DNA from: Dyella acidiphila
GTDB lineage: Bacteria > Pseudomonadota > Gammaproteobacteria > Xanthomonadales > Rhodanobacteraceae
Assembly (NCBI RefSeq): GCF_014863405.1
Contig: NZ_JACZZA010000001.1
Coordinates: 682,001 to 746,000, forward strand
Direction: 5' to 3'
Length of the DNA stretch: 64,000 nt
Part shown: positions 9,130-18,045 of the stretch, one piece after another
Position numbering within the stretch: the first letter of the stretch is position 1
Layout: the number at the start of each line of letters is the position of its first letter
Translations under genes and position numbers: made by a program
Notes under the pieces: model-generated
Databases searched by the model: none
What the model was told of the DNA's origin: nothing
Seen by the model: the letters and a program-made list of their open reading frames with translations, nothing else

Positions 9130-9860
9130 GCTGCGAGTCCCTCTTCGCTACCGATGATCTTCACGAACGCATCCTCCAGATTGGCTTCGCCGGTTTGCGC
9201 GCGCAGCGCGTCCGGCGTTTCGTCCGCGACCACGCGGCCGTGCGCGATCACCACGATGCGATCACACAGCGCCGCCACCTCTTGCATGATGTGGCTGGAG
9301 AACAGCACGCAGCGCCCTTCCTGCTTCAAATGCTGCATGAATTGGCGCAGGCCGCGCGTAGCCATCACGTCGAGGCCGTTGGTCGGCTCGTCCAGAATCA
9401 CGTTCTTCGGATCGTGCACCAGCGCGCGCGCAATCGCCGTCTTCACGCGCTGGCCCTGCGAAAAGCCCTCGGTGCGGCGATCCGCGATATCGGCCATGTC
9501 CAGCGCCTTGATCAGCTGTTCGCGGCGCGTGCGCGCCAGCGTGTCGTCCAGCCCCTGCAGGCGCGCGAAATAATCGATGTTTTCGCGCGCGGTCAGGCGC
9601 TTGTACAAGCCACGTGCGTCAGGCAGCACGCCTAGCCGGCGACGCACCGCCAGGGCATCTTGCTTAGCATCGATGCCATCGATCAGCACCTGTCCGCGAT
9701 CCGGATTCATCAGCGTGTACAGCATGCGCAAGGTGGTGGTCTTGCCGGCGCCGTTGGGCCCGAGCAGACCGGTGATTTCGCCGTCGCGCGCCTGGAAGCT
9801 GACACCGTCGACGGCCTTCACCGTGCCGAAATGCTTGTGCAGATCCTTGACCTCGATCAT
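9126..9860 (-). CDS. natA: ABC transporter ATP-binding protein, NatA-like
   Basis: 244 residues: one ABC ATPase domain with Walker A GPNGAGKT (34-41), a signature loop FSQGQ (133-137) in place of LSGGQ, and Walker B VILDEP (154-159). It powers the NatB-like permease encoded next to it. Four-base overlaps on both sides tie it to the hydrolase upstream and the permease downstream. The divergent signature motif is typical of the NatA/CcmA-like branch. Confidence 0.85.
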   Translation of the reverse strand: MIEVKDLHKHFGTVKAVDGVSFQARDGEITGLLGPNGAGKTTTLRMLYTLMNPDRGQVLIDGIDAKQDALAVRRRLGVLPDARGLYKRLTARENIDYFARLQGLDDTLARTRREQLIKALDMADIADRRTEGFSQGQRVKTAIARALVHDPKNVILDEPTNGLDVMATRGLRQFMQHLKQEGRCVLFSSHIMQEVAALCDRIVVIAHGRVVADETPDALRAQTGEANLEDAFVKIIGSEEGLAA

Positions 9861-11428
9861 GGCGAAGCTCCGTTGAAATCGATGAATGCCGGGGTCGGGC
9901 CGAGCTGGTCCAGGCAGTTCGCATCCAGCTGTTTCGGCTCGGGCTTGTCGATGAATTTGCCCAGCACTTGCGGCATGCAGCCACGGCCGAGCAGGGAATG
10001 CCCCTGGCCTTTGAACAGCAGCTGCCGCCCGTTGCTCAGGCCGGCCAGAATGGTCTGGCCGTAGCGCGGCGGCGTTACCGGATCCAGCTCGCCGGACAAG
10101 ATCAGGATCGGCTTGTCACTCTTCAGCGGCGTATGAAAATCCGCCGGCCGGCTGCCGTGCGGCCACACATCGCACTCCGCCTTGATCGAATCGATCAGGT
10201 GATTGCCGAGCATCGCATTCTGGTCCTGCGGGCGCGGCTGCAGCAGATCGGCATCCTCGCTGCACATCACGCTCATCGACATACCGCTGTTCATATCGCC
10301 ACCGAGGTCGCTGCTGAGCAATTTGGATTGCCCCAGCAATGGACCGACATCGCCATGTGCGGCCGCATCGATCGATAGGGGCAGCAACGCCGCCGTCTCC
10401 GGCTGATAGGCGAACATGCGCACCAGGCCGGCCAGCGAGAACTCGCTGAGCGGACGTTCCACCGTCTGGTAGGTCTGCGGATCGCGGAAGCTGACCTTGT
10501 GCGGATTGGCGCGCAGCGCATCGCGCAGCTGATACAGCGTCTGCATCGAATCACCGAAGCGCTGCTTGCAGGCCGGCACCGCCGTACACGCGGCGAAATC
10601 CTTGGTCAGCGCGCTGTCGAGATTGCCGGCCATGTCCTCGCCCAACACCACCTCGTTGGGCACGGCCGAATCGAGCACCACGCTGCGCACACTGTCGGGA
10701 TAGCGGCGCAAGTATTGCTGGGCCATGCGCGTGCCGTAGGAAACGCCGACCAGATCGAACTGCGGCGAGCCCAGCGCCTTGCGCACATCTTCCAGATCCT
10801 GCGCGGCGATGGTGGTGGTGTAGTAGCGCGGATCGGCCTTCTGCTTCACTTCCGCCAGGCAAGCAGCAACATCCTTGCGCACTTCATCCAGGTTCAAGGT
10901 GAAAGGCGAGCTGTCGTCCGCATTGGCTTTCTCCACATCCTTGCAGCTGAGCGGATTGGAGCCGCCGGTGCCGCGCTGGTCGAGCAACACCACGTCGTGA
11001 TGCTTGCGCACTTCGTCGAACTCGGGCGCGGCCACCACCCAGCCCTCGGTCGCGGCTTCGCCCGGACCGCCTGCCAGCAGTACCACCATGTCCGGATCGG
11101 GCACCTGCGCATCGCTGCGCGCGATCGCCAGTTTCAGGCCGATGCGGCGACTGTGCGGATCGTCGCGATTCTCCGGCACTTCAAAGGTGGTGCACCAGGC
11201 GCCGGCTGTCGCGCCGCTGCCGGGACGCCCCAGCTCGCACGGCTTGAAAGTGAACGAGCCGCGCTGCCAGCTGCGCGCCACTGTCGGTGTGGTGTGTGCC
11301 GGCGCTGGTGTCAGCACCGGTGCTTCCTGTGCGGCCGCGGCTGGCTGCTGGTTGCGCTCGTACTGGTACGCCATCGCCCCGAGGGCGGCCACGGCGATGG
11401 CTATGCGCATGACGGTTCTAGGCTGCAT
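9857..11428 (-). CDS. Secreted/anchored alpha/beta hydrolase, S33 (tripeptidyl aminopeptidase-like) family
   Basis: 523 residues. An N-terminal hydrophobic segment (7-22) is followed by an Ala/Pro-rich linker, suggesting export or anchoring. The hydrolase shows VVLLAGGPGEAA (oxyanion region), LLDQRGTGGSNPL, the nucleophile elbow GVSYG with Ser230, and a C-terminal TAP-like part with LSGELDPVTPP (Asp) and FKGQGHSLLGRGC (His). Family members remove N-terminal residues from peptides or esters. The position between an XRE regulator and an exporter suggests a peptide or drug-handling unit, which is inference. Confidence 0.82.
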   Translation of the reverse strand: MQPRTVMRIAIAVAALGAMAYQYERNQQPAAAAQEAPVLTPAPAHTTPTVARSWQRGSFTFKPCELGRPGSGATAGAWCTTFEVPENRDDPHSRRIGLKLAIARSDAQVPDPDMVVLLAGGPGEAATEGWVVAAPEFDEVRKHHDVVLLDQRGTGGSNPLSCKDVEKANADDSSPFTLNLDEVRKDVAACLAEVKQKADPRYYTTTIAAQDLEDVRKALGSPQFDLVGVSYGTRMAQQYLRRYPDSVRSVVLDSAVPNEVVLGEDMAGNLDSALTKDFAACTAVPACKQRFGDSMQTLYQLRDALRANPHKVSFRDPQTYQTVERPLSEFSLAGLVRMFAYQPETAALLPLSIDAAAHGDVGPLLGQSKLLSSDLGGDMNSGMSMSVMCSEDADLLQPRPQDQNAMLGNHLIDSIKAECDVWPHGSRPADFHTPLKSDKPILILSGELDPVTPPRYGQTILAGLSNGRQLLFKGQGHSLLGRGCMPQVLGKFIDKPEPKQLDANCLDQLGPTPAFIDFNGASP

Positions 11429-11430
11429 CC

Positions 11431-11640
11431 CTACGCTTCTCCAGGTATGAAGATCATTTCGATCGACATGCCGAACAGGCGTGCGATCTTGAAAGCCAGC
11501 GGCAGGCTTGGGTCGTACTTGCCCGTCTCGATGGCATTGACGGTTTGCCGCGAAACATCGAGCTGCTGGGCCAGATCGGCCTGTGACCAGCCGCGTTCGC
11601 CGCGCAGTTCACGTACAAGATTGTTCATGGGGTTGGGCAC
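11431..11640 (-). CDS. Small XRE-family regulator (YozG-like)
   Basis: 69 residues consisting almost only of a helix-turn-helix: RGWSQADLAQQLDVSRQTVNAIE, followed by GKYDPSLPLAFKIARLFG. Such minimal Cro/CI-type proteins are often encoded beside membrane-protein genes and control their own operon. Its stop is two bases before the start of the S33 hydrolase, and it lies 36 bp after the membrane-protein gene. The perfect 18-bp inverted repeat at 12365-12426 is the obvious candidate operator. Confidence 0.85.
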   Translation of the reverse strand: MPNPMNNLVRELRGERGWSQADLAQQLDVSRQTVNAIETGKYDPSLPLAFKIARLFGMSIEMIFIPGEA

Positions 11641-11676
11641 TGTGCGGCGAGTGACGCGTCGTCGTGCATACGCAGA

Positions 11677-12276
11677 TCAGTCACGCTGCCGCTGCCGGCG
11701 CCAGCGGATGAAAGCCGTCGCCAGGCCTGCCCCCGCGATGCCGCCCGCGGTGCCGTAGACGAAGCCGAGGCGATAGCTGTCCAGCGCCGGCGGATAGAGC
11801 CAGATCACCGCAATCACCACCACGCCCAGCAGCGCAAAGCGCAGGTAGTACCAGCTGCTGGCTTCCTCGCTGCACCAGGATCGCTCGCCGTAGCGGCGCA
11901 GCACGTACCAGCGCGCAAGGCTGTAGCTCCACATGATCACGGGGAACACCCAGATCAGTACCGTGCCGTCCAGCTGCACCACCTTGGCCATGCTGAGGAA
12001 GCCGCCGATCAGACCCAGCACGCTGGTGACCGCGGCCGCCACGCCCAGCGCCGCCAGATGGGTGCGCTGCTCGAATTCGTCGCTGGCGCGGATCCGCCGC
12101 GCCAGCAGGAAGATCAGGTAGATCACCGGCAGCGCCGGGGCGAGCGCCCCCAGCAGCTTCAGGCCGAAGGCCATCGGCGCGCGCAGCAACGGCCACACGA
12201 ACAGGATCAGCGCGCAGTACACCAGCATCGCCCACAGCGTCTGGGCCTCGTATTGCTTTTGCGTAAAGCGTGTCAT
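11677..12276 (-). CDS. Six-TM membrane protein of unknown function
   Basis: 199 residues with about six hydrophobic helices; charged cytoplasmic-type loops such as ARRIRASDEFEQRTH lie between helices 2 and 3, and the C-terminus is Arg-rich. No catalytic motif was recognised. The start at 12276 is set by a strong ribosome site (AAGGAGG) about 8 bases upstream; an earlier in-frame ATG at 12306 lacks one. It is the first gene of the operon that continues with the XRE regulator, the S33 hydrolase and the NatAB-like exporter. Confidence 0.75.
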   Translation of the reverse strand: MTRFTQKQYEAQTLWAMLVYCALILFVWPLLRAPMAFGLKLLGALAPALPVIYLIFLLARRIRASDEFEQRTHLAALGVAAAVTSVLGLIGGFLSMAKVVQLDGTVLIWVFPVIMWSYSLARWYVLRRYGERSWCSEEASSWYYLRFALLGVVVIAVIWLYPPALDSYRLGFVYGTAGGIAGAGLATAFIRWRRQRQRD

Positions 12277-12364
12277 GCCACCCCCCTCCTTCCCCGTGTG
12301 CGGCATTCCGCCGCGGCCCGATGCGACCGCGCGCGACCATGGATCGATGCTACCCCTGCACGCA

Positions 12365-12426
12365 TGTAAAGCGTGCTTGACAGAAAGGCTAGGCCCTCCC
12401 GTCTTTCATGTCAAGCACGCTTTACA
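12365..12426 (-). promoter_or_regulatory. Perfect 18-bp inverted repeat containing the operon promoter
   Basis: TGTAAAGCGTGCTTGACA (12365-12382) is repeated in perfect inverse at 12409-12426 with 26 bp between. Read on the minus strand, the right arm supplies TTGACA (complement of 12409-12414). After 17 bp comes TAGCCT, giving a good promoter toward the gene starting at 12276. The left arm then covers the start-site region. The plus-strand TTGACA has no matching -10 at 17 bp. Inner GAAAG/CTTTC extends the possible stem with one bulged base. It is probably an operator pair for the XRE regulator. Confidence 0.65.
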
Positions 12427-12503
12427 AAACGGGGTTTGGCCTACCTGCCGAGACAGCTACCGGACCCAGAGCGTCACATTTGGACGGGGCATCCAGCCCT
12501 CTT

Positions 12504-12519
12504 TGTGACCCAAATCACG
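12504..12519. promoter_or_regulatory. CRP/Clp-like binding site 1
   Basis: TGTGA-N6-TCACG, a one-mismatch match to the CRP-family consensus TGTGA-N6-TCACA. It lies 233 bp upstream of the pilin start. Confidence 0.5.
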
Positions 12520-12598
12520 GAATTTTCTGATGGGCGACGGGGGAGTTCTTAAGTCACCGTGACGGAAGTGTAGGAATTCGGGCCAGTCCGATGGAAAA

Positions 12599-12614
12599 TG
12601 TGATGTGGATCACT
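12599..12614. promoter_or_regulatory. CRP/Clp-like binding site 2
   Basis: TGTGA-N6-TCACT, again one mismatch from the consensus. It is about 138 bp upstream of the pilin ATG and 95 bp (nine helical turns) from site 1 measured start to start. In Xanthomonadales the CRP-like protein Clp, antagonised by cyclic di-GMP, uses such sites. Confidence 0.5.
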
Positions 12615-12751
12615 CTTTGGCCCGATTGTTGCTCAGCAGACCATGCAAGGCGTGGGCCTGCCCGTGAGGGGGCGGGGTAACGCGCCCGGCCCACGCAAGC
12701 GATTCACTCACCGCTGCACCTGACATACACACGTAACTCAAGGAAAACGCA

Positions 12752-13312
12752 ATGAAAAAGACCATTATCACTGCCGCGTTGCTGACCGCCTTCGGCGTGG
12801 CAGCTCTCGCGCCGCTGGCGGCCAGCGCCACCGACGGCACGATCACCATCAACGGCAAGATCTCCTCGTCCACCTGCACCATCAACGGCAACGGCAGCGG
12901 CAGCTCCTCGTTCACCGTGACCCTGCCGACCGTGGCCGCCAGCGCCCTGGCCAGCACCGGTGCCGTGGCCGGTGACACGCCGTTCTCGCTCGTGCTGAGC
13001 GGCTGCACCTTCTCCGCTTCCGGTACCGTCAGCACCTACTTCGAGCCGGGCGCCAACGTCCTGGCCGACGGCAACCTGAAGAACAACGGCTCGGCCACCG
13101 GCGTCGAAGTGCAGCTGCTGAACAGCGGTAACACGGCCATCGCTCTGGGCTCGGCTTCCGGTTCGCAGAATGCCAGCACCGCCGCCGTGACCACGTCCAG
13201 CACGGGCGCCACGCTGAACTACTTCGCGCAGTACGTCGTGCCCGCCAGCTCCACCAAGGCTGTGGCCGGTAGCGTCACCACCACGGTGAACTACGACATC
13301 ACCTATCCGTAA
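12752..13312 (+). CDS. Major type 1 fimbrial pilin
   Basis: 186 residues. There is a Sec signal peptide with KK at positions 2-3 and cleavage expected after ASA at residue 26. The mature domain has the pilin disulphide pair (Cys42 in SSTCTING, Cys85 in LSGCTFSASG) and ends with the donor-strand pattern TTTVNYDITYP, where the penultimate aromatic is expected. Chaperone-usher pilins polymerise by donor-strand exchange outside the outer membrane. AAGGA precedes the ATG. The start of a pilin-chaperone-usher-adhesin operon. Confidence 0.92.
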   Translation: MKKTIITAALLTAFGVAALAPLAASATDGTITINGKISSSTCTINGNGSGSSSFTVTLPTVAASALASTGAVAGDTPFSLVLSGCTFSASGTVSTYFEPGANVLADGNLKNNGSATGVEVQLLNSGNTAIALGSASGSQNASTAAVTTSSTGATLNYFAQYVVPASSTKAVAGSVTTTVNYDITYP

Positions 13313-13326
13313 GCAAGCACCACCCC

Positions 13327-13353
13327 GTCGTGGCCGGCCTAGCCGGCCACGAC
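13327..13353 (+). terminator. Hairpin between pilin and chaperone genes (attenuator type)
   Basis: Perfect 12-bp stem GTCGTGGCCGGC (13327-13338) and its complement (13342-13353) with a 3-base loop. No T-run follows, so full termination is unlikely. Its place directly after the pilin stop suits partial termination or mRNA protection, which would give more pilin than chaperone and usher. Confidence 0.6.
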
Positions 13354-13394
13354 ATTCTGGCTGGCTCTCAGCCTGCGGCCGAGGAAATCCGATC

Positions 13395-14147
13395 ATGAGA
13401 AATCTGGTACGCGCCATCGGTACGGCGCTGCTCACCTTGTGCCTTATCGCGCCGGCGGCCCACGCCAACGTGATCATTTCCGGCACGCGCGTGATTTTCC
13501 CCGCCCAGGACGGAGAAGTGACCGTCCGTCTGACCAACCAGAACACCAGCCCCGCGCTGGTCGAAGCCTGGATCGACAATGGCGACAAGGATTCCACCCC
13601 GGACAAGGCCAATACGCCGTTCCTGATCACGCCGCCGCTGTTCCGCATGGAACCGAACCGCGATCAGAGCCTGCGCATCCTGTTTACCCACAGCCAGCAG
13701 CCGCTGCCGAGCGATCGCGAGTCGCTGTTCTGGCTCAACGTGCTCGACGTTCCGCCCAAGCCCACCGGTCCGCAGACCGAAGGCAAGAATTACCTGCAGC
13801 TGGCGATCCGTTCGCGGCTGAAGCTTTTCTATCGCCCGACCGGACTGGCCGGCGATCCGATCAAGGCTGCTGCTGCGCTGACTTTCAAGGCCGGCCCGTC
13901 CAATGCGGGCGGCTATACCTTGGTCGTGCATAACCCGACACCGTATTACGTGACGATCAGCAAGCTGACGCTGCAGTCGAGCGGCAGCAGCTACAACGGC
14001 AAGACCAATATGGTCGCACCGATGTCGGATCTTAAGCTCGACCTGCCCGAGCTCAAGCACGCGGCCGCGGTCGGCGACGCGATCGAGTTCGACAGCATCA
14101 ACGACTACGGCGCCATCGACGCGCTCAAGAGCAGCGTCGCGCCGTGA
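13395..14147 (+). CDS. Periplasmic pilus chaperone (PapD/FimC family)
   Basis: 250 residues with a signal peptide ending AHA (residue 24). The immunoglobulin-like N-domain begins VIISGTRVIFP, with the conserved Arg32 of the cleft, and RLKLFYRP holds the cleft Lys143. LFWLNVLDVPP is the family signature. The chaperone folds pilins by donor-strand complementation and delivers them to the usher. Its TGA stop shares a base with the usher ATG. Confidence 0.94.
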   Translation: MRNLVRAIGTALLTLCLIAPAAHANVIISGTRVIFPAQDGEVTVRLTNQNTSPALVEAWIDNGDKDSTPDKANTPFLITPPLFRMEPNRDQSLRILFTHSQQPLPSDRESLFWLNVLDVPPKPTGPQTEGKNYLQLAIRSRLKLFYRPTGLAGDPIKAAAALTFKAGPSNAGGYTLVVHNPTPYYVTISKLTLQSSGSSYNGKTNMVAPMSDLKLDLPELKHAAAVGDAIEFDSINDYGAIDALKSSVAP

Positions 14148-16960
14148 TGCAGCACGCGCCCACTCACCAGCCGAACCACGCCCGCATGCGCGCGGCGTGT
14201 CGTCGGCTTGTGTTGTGCGCGGGCATTGCCGCCGTGCTTGCCGGCTGGCACAACACGGCATTGGCGTATGCCGCCGTGGACGCTTCCGCCTCTGCTTCTG
14301 CTTCTGCTTCCGCCGCTCCGGTGGAAGGTGCCGAAGGCGGCCCCGCCGAATTCGATCGCAGCCTGCTGGCCGGCGCCGGCCAGAACACCACCGATCTGTC
14401 CCGCTTCGAGCATGGCAACCCGGTATTGCCTGGCGACTATCGCGCGGACATCTATCTCAATAACGCCTGGGTTGGCCGCGACAACGTGCGCTTCGCCAAC
14501 AAGTCCGCGCAGGCCAATGCCAGTGCGTGCGTGGACGACAAGCTGCTCGGCATTCTGCAGTTGCACCCGGCCAAGCTGTCGGACCAGGTCATCAACGACC
14601 TGAAAAATCCTGCGGCTTGCGTCGCCATCGGCGATGTGATCCCCGGCGCCACCATGTCCTTCGACGTCGCCGGCCTGCGCCTGGATACCAGCGTGCCGCA
14701 GGCTTATATGGGACAGGCTGCACGCGGCTACGTAAGCCCGCAGTTCTGGGACCACGGCGTTACCGCCGGCATGTTGAACTACAACTTCAACAGCTATCGC
14801 AGCAGCAGCCTCGGCCAGAGCCAGACCACCACCTATCTCGGCGTGAACATGGGCTTCAACCTGGGCTCGTGGCTGTTCCGCGAGAACGGCACCATGACCT
14901 GGTATTCGGGCGGCAACAACGCCTCTTCGCGCCGGCAGTTCCAGAACATTCTTACCTATGCACAGCGCGACCTGCCTTCGCTGCGCGCGCTGCTGACCGT
15001 CGGCGACAGCTACACCGACGGCGCCGTGTTCGACAGCTACGGCATCCGCGGCGTGCAGTTGGGCACCGACGACCGCATGCTGCCGCAATCGCTGCAGGGC
15101 TATGCGCCGGTAGTGCACGGTATCGCGCAGACGAATGCACAGGTCTCGGTGCGCCAGAACGGCGTACTGATCTACCAGACCACGGTGGCGCCCGGCCCGT
15201 TCACCATTTCCGACCTGTATCCCACTGGCTACGGCGGCAACCTCGACGTAACCGTGACCGAAGCGAATGGCCAGGTGAATACCTTCGTCATTCCCTATGC
15301 GTCGGTGGCGCAGTTGCTGCGTCCGGGCATCACGCGCTTTGACATCGCGGCCGGCCAGCTGATCGATCGCTCGATCTCGAACAAGCCGCCGGTGCTGCAG
15401 GCCACCGCGCAGCACGGCTTCAACAACATTCTGACCGGCTATGCCGGTATTGCCGGCTCGACCGGTTATGCGGCGGTGCTGGCCGGCGCAGCGATCAATA
15501 CCAAGTTCGGCGCACTCGCACTCGACCTGACCCACGCCCAGGCGCATATCCCCGGCTACGACACCAAGTCCGGCCAGAGCATGCGCATCACCTATAGCAA
15601 GATCATTCCCGAAACGCAGACCACGTTTTCGGTGGCTGCCTATCGCTATTCCACCGGCGGCTTCCTGAGCCTTACCGACGCCGAGCAAGCGCGCAATTAC
15701 GCGCAGCACAATATCAACGCCTTCGATTACACGCCGCCGTCGATCGCCGCGCAGAGTGTCGATGGCGTTACTGCACAGACCGTGCTGACGCCGGCCGAAC
15801 AGGCTACGCTCGCCGGCAACCCGTTCAGCACCGGCACGCTGCTTGGCGCCAGCGGCCTGGAACTGCAGCGCAACAGCTTTACGCTGACCGTCAACCAGCG
15901 CCTGGGCAGCAGCGGCGGCTCGCTGTATGCCAATGCATCGATCAGCGATTACTGGAACCAGAAGGGCACCAACACACAGTTCCAGATCGGCTACAACAAT
16001 TCGTTCCACCGCCTTAACTACAGCATTTCCGCCACGCGCTCGGTCGATCCGTTCGGTCGCTTCGACAACGAGTACATGGTGAGCTTCAGCCTTCCGCTGG
16101 GCCATAGCAGCCATTCGCCGACCTTCACGCTCAATGTCGCGCACGACCAGAACGCCGGCGCGCAAGACCAGGCGATGCTCACCGGCTCGTTCGGCAGCGA
16201 CGAGCAGTTCAACTACGGCGCGACCGCCACCTATGCCAATGCCGGCAGCTCCAGCGGCGCGGCCGGTACCGCCAATATCGGCTATCGCAGCCCGTATGCG
16301 CTGTTCAGCGCCAGCTACGGCGATGGCCAGGGCTACTCGCAGGCATCGGTGGGCGTGACCGGTTCGGTGATCGCGCATCCGGGCGGCATTACCTTCGGCC
16401 AGCCGGTGGGCGATACCGTCGGCATCATCTATGTGCCCAACGCCGGCGGCGCGCGCCTGCTCAGTTCCGCCGGTGCGCGCGTGGATGGCGGCGGCTATGC
16501 CATCGTGCCCAACCTGACGCCGTACATCCTCAACACCGTGCAGATCGATCCCAAGGGTCTGCCGCTGGATGTGCAGCTCGATTCCACCAGCGTGCAGGTC
16601 GCTCCTTACGCCGGTGCGGTGGTGATGCTGAAATTCAAGACTGAAAGCGGCCGCACGCTGATCGTGCGCGCCCGCCTGCGTGACGGCCAGGCCGTGCCGT
16701 TCGGCGCGGAAGTGGTCAACGAAAAAGGCGCTACGCTCGGCGTGGTCGGCCAGGCCGGCCAGATCCTGCTGCGCGGCGTGAACCAGGCCGGCCAGCTCAC
16801 CGCGCGCTGGCATGACGATGCTGGCGCCACGCAATCGTGCACGTTCTTCTACCATCTGGCACCGATAGCCAAGGGCGCGCACGCCAAGACCTATGAACAG
16901 ATCGACGCGACCTGCGAAAACCCGGACGCGGTCGCGCAAGCCGTCAGGAGTGGCCCATGA
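14147..16960 (+). CDS. Outer-membrane pilus usher (FimD/PapC family)
   Basis: 937 residues. After an N-terminal export signal comes an Ala/Ser run (SASASASASA near residues 45-55), then the usher N-domain (EFDRSLLAG, LPGDYRADIYLNN). The plug and 24-strand barrel follow, with typical DSYGIRGVQLGTDDRMLPQS and GYAPVVHGIAQTNAQVSVRQNG. The C-terminal domains contain LPFGA-type text (VPFGAEVVNEKG). The usher assembles and secretes the pilus. The start overlaps the chaperone stop (GTGATG at 14144-14149); GTG 14144 is a one-codon-longer alternative. The hexamer-like TCTGCT repeats behind the Ser-Ala run are unusual. Confidence 0.93.
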   Translation: MQHAPTHQPNHARMRAACRRLVLCAGIAAVLAGWHNTALAYAAVDASASASASASAAPVEGAEGGPAEFDRSLLAGAGQNTTDLSRFEHGNPVLPGDYRADIYLNNAWVGRDNVRFANKSAQANASACVDDKLLGILQLHPAKLSDQVINDLKNPAACVAIGDVIPGATMSFDVAGLRLDTSVPQAYMGQAARGYVSPQFWDHGVTAGMLNYNFNSYRSSSLGQSQTTTYLGVNMGFNLGSWLFRENGTMTWYSGGNNASSRRQFQNILTYAQRDLPSLRALLTVGDSYTDGAVFDSYGIRGVQLGTDDRMLPQSLQGYAPVVHGIAQTNAQVSVRQNGVLIYQTTVAPGPFTISDLYPTGYGGNLDVTVTEANGQVNTFVIPYASVAQLLRPGITRFDIAAGQLIDRSISNKPPVLQATAQHGFNNILTGYAGIAGSTGYAAVLAGAAINTKFGALALDLTHAQAHIPGYDTKSGQSMRITYSKIIPETQTTFSVAAYRYSTGGFLSLTDAEQARNYAQHNINAFDYTPPSIAAQSVDGVTAQTVLTPAEQATLAGNPFSTGTLLGASGLELQRNSFTLTVNQRLGSSGGSLYANASISDYWNQKGTNTQFQIGYNNSFHRLNYSISATRSVDPFGRFDNEYMVSFSLPLGHSSHSPTFTLNVAHDQNAGAQDQAMLTGSFGSDEQFNYGATATYANAGSSSGAAGTANIGYRSPYALFSASYGDGQGYSQASVGVTGSVIAHPGGITFGQPVGDTVGIIYVPNAGGARLLSSAGARVDGGGYAIVPNLTPYILNTVQIDPKGLPLDVQLDSTSVQVAPYAGAVVMLKFKTESGRTLIVRARLRDGQAVPFGAEVVNEKGATLGVVGQAGQILLRGVNQAGQLTARWHDDAGATQSCTFFYHLAPIAKGAHAKTYEQIDATCENPDAVAQAVRSGP

Positions 16961-18045
16961 TCGGACGTAATGGCAATGCGCAGCGGCATCTGCGCGCCCT
17001 GGCCTGGTTGCTGATCCTGTGCGCCAGCCTCGGCTGGGCTCCGTTCGCGGCGGCGCAAAACTGCACCACTTCCAGCGCCACGATCACTTTGCCGGCGGTT
17101 ACCGTTTCACCGAATGCGTCGGTGGGTACGCTGTTGGGCAGCCCGCAGTCGGTGACGATGACTTTCACCTGCAGCAATATTCCGATCGTCACCCGTAATC
17201 GGGTGACGTCCAACACCACGACCACCATTCAAGCCGGCGAGACGCTGGCCACACTGGCTTCCACTAACGTACCCAGCGGTCCCGGCATCACCTTTGCAAC
17301 CAATCTCCCCGGTATCGGTGTGATCATCACCGGTAGTCCAACCCAGGCGACCAGCGAAAGCGGCAGTGTCAACGACGGCCCGAACAGCCAGGCCGGCTTT
17401 CCGGTGGGCTCGGTCAATGCTGGCGCCGGAAAGACCAGCGGTACCTACGGCGGGACCGTGACCGAGACGTTCACCGGGCAGCTGATCGTTACCGGCACCA
17501 TCAGCGCATCATCGGTGGGTTCGATCTCGTCCAATTCGCTGATACCGTTCTGGTGGTATATCCCCGGCGGCACGGTGGACTCATCCAGCGTAAACACCGG
17601 TAACAGCCTGAATATCTCAGGCGGCTCGGTGGTGCTGCAGGCTTGTACGGTCCAGGCCGGCTCGGCCAACCAGACCATCACCCTGCCGACCGTCAACGCG
17701 CGCTCACTGACCAGCGTGGGCAGCACGGCGGGCCTGACCGCATTCAATATCGCGCTGACCTGCCAGGCCGGCGCTAACGCGTCGATCACTATGACGACCG
17801 CCAATGCGGCCACTGCGACCGGCGTGATCGCGCCGACCACCGGCACTGGTTTTGCGAAGAATGTCGGCGTGCAGATCCTCAACGGCAGCCAGCAACCGAT
17901 CACCTTCAACACGGCGCAAAGCCTGGGCGCCACGCCGACGGGAACCTTGAATGTTCCCTACTTCGCGCAGTACTACGTCACCGGCACGCCGGTGGCCGCC
18001 GGACAGGTGACTGGTACGCTGACCTTCACCATGTCCTACCAGTAG
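16957..18045 (+). CDS. Pilus tip adhesin / two-domain fimbrial protein
   Basis: 362 residues, overlapping the usher stop by four bases. An N-terminal signal (cleavage near AAAQ, residue 30) is followed by an N-terminal lectin-like part starting NCTTSSATITLP. A C-terminal pilin-type domain begins at about VVLQACTVQAGSANQTITLP and ends in LTFTMSYQ, where a pilin donor strand is expected. This two-domain plan is that of tip adhesins such as FimH. The ligand cannot be read from sequence. Its TAG abuts the stop of the convergent small pilin-like gene without a gap. Confidence 0.82.
   Translation: MIGRNGNAQRHLRALAWLLILCASLGWAPFAAAQNCTTSSATITLPAVTVSPNASVGTLLGSPQSVTMTFTCSNIPIVTRNRVTSNTTTTIQAGETLATLASTNVPSGPGITFATNLPGIGVIITGSPTQATSESGSVNDGPNSQAGFPVGSVNAGAGKTSGTYGGTVTETFTGQLIVTGTISASSVGSISSNSLIPFWWYIPGGTVDSSSVNTGNSLNISGGSVVLQACTVQAGSANQTITLPTVNARSLTSVGSTAGLTAFNIALTCQAGANASITMTTANAATATGVIAPTTGTGFAKNVGVQILNGSQQPITFNTAQSLGATPTGTLNVPYFAQYYVTGTPVAAGQVTGTLTFTMSYQ

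Larger units (their letters stand above)
12427..12751. other. Intergenic region upstream of the pilus operon
   Basis: 325 bp with no credible gene. It contains two CRP/Clp-like palindromes (12504-12519 and 12599-12614) and ends in AAGGA a few bases before the pilin ATG. No clear -35/-10 pair at standard spacing was found. This is consistent with an activator-dependent promoter. Confidence 0.6.

Noticed and set aside
14105-16939. A 944-codon open frame on the minus strand
   Set aside because: It lies antisense to the usher gene. High GC3 of the real gene removes stops from the antisense frame, and its Arg/His/Gln-rich translation has no recognisable domain.
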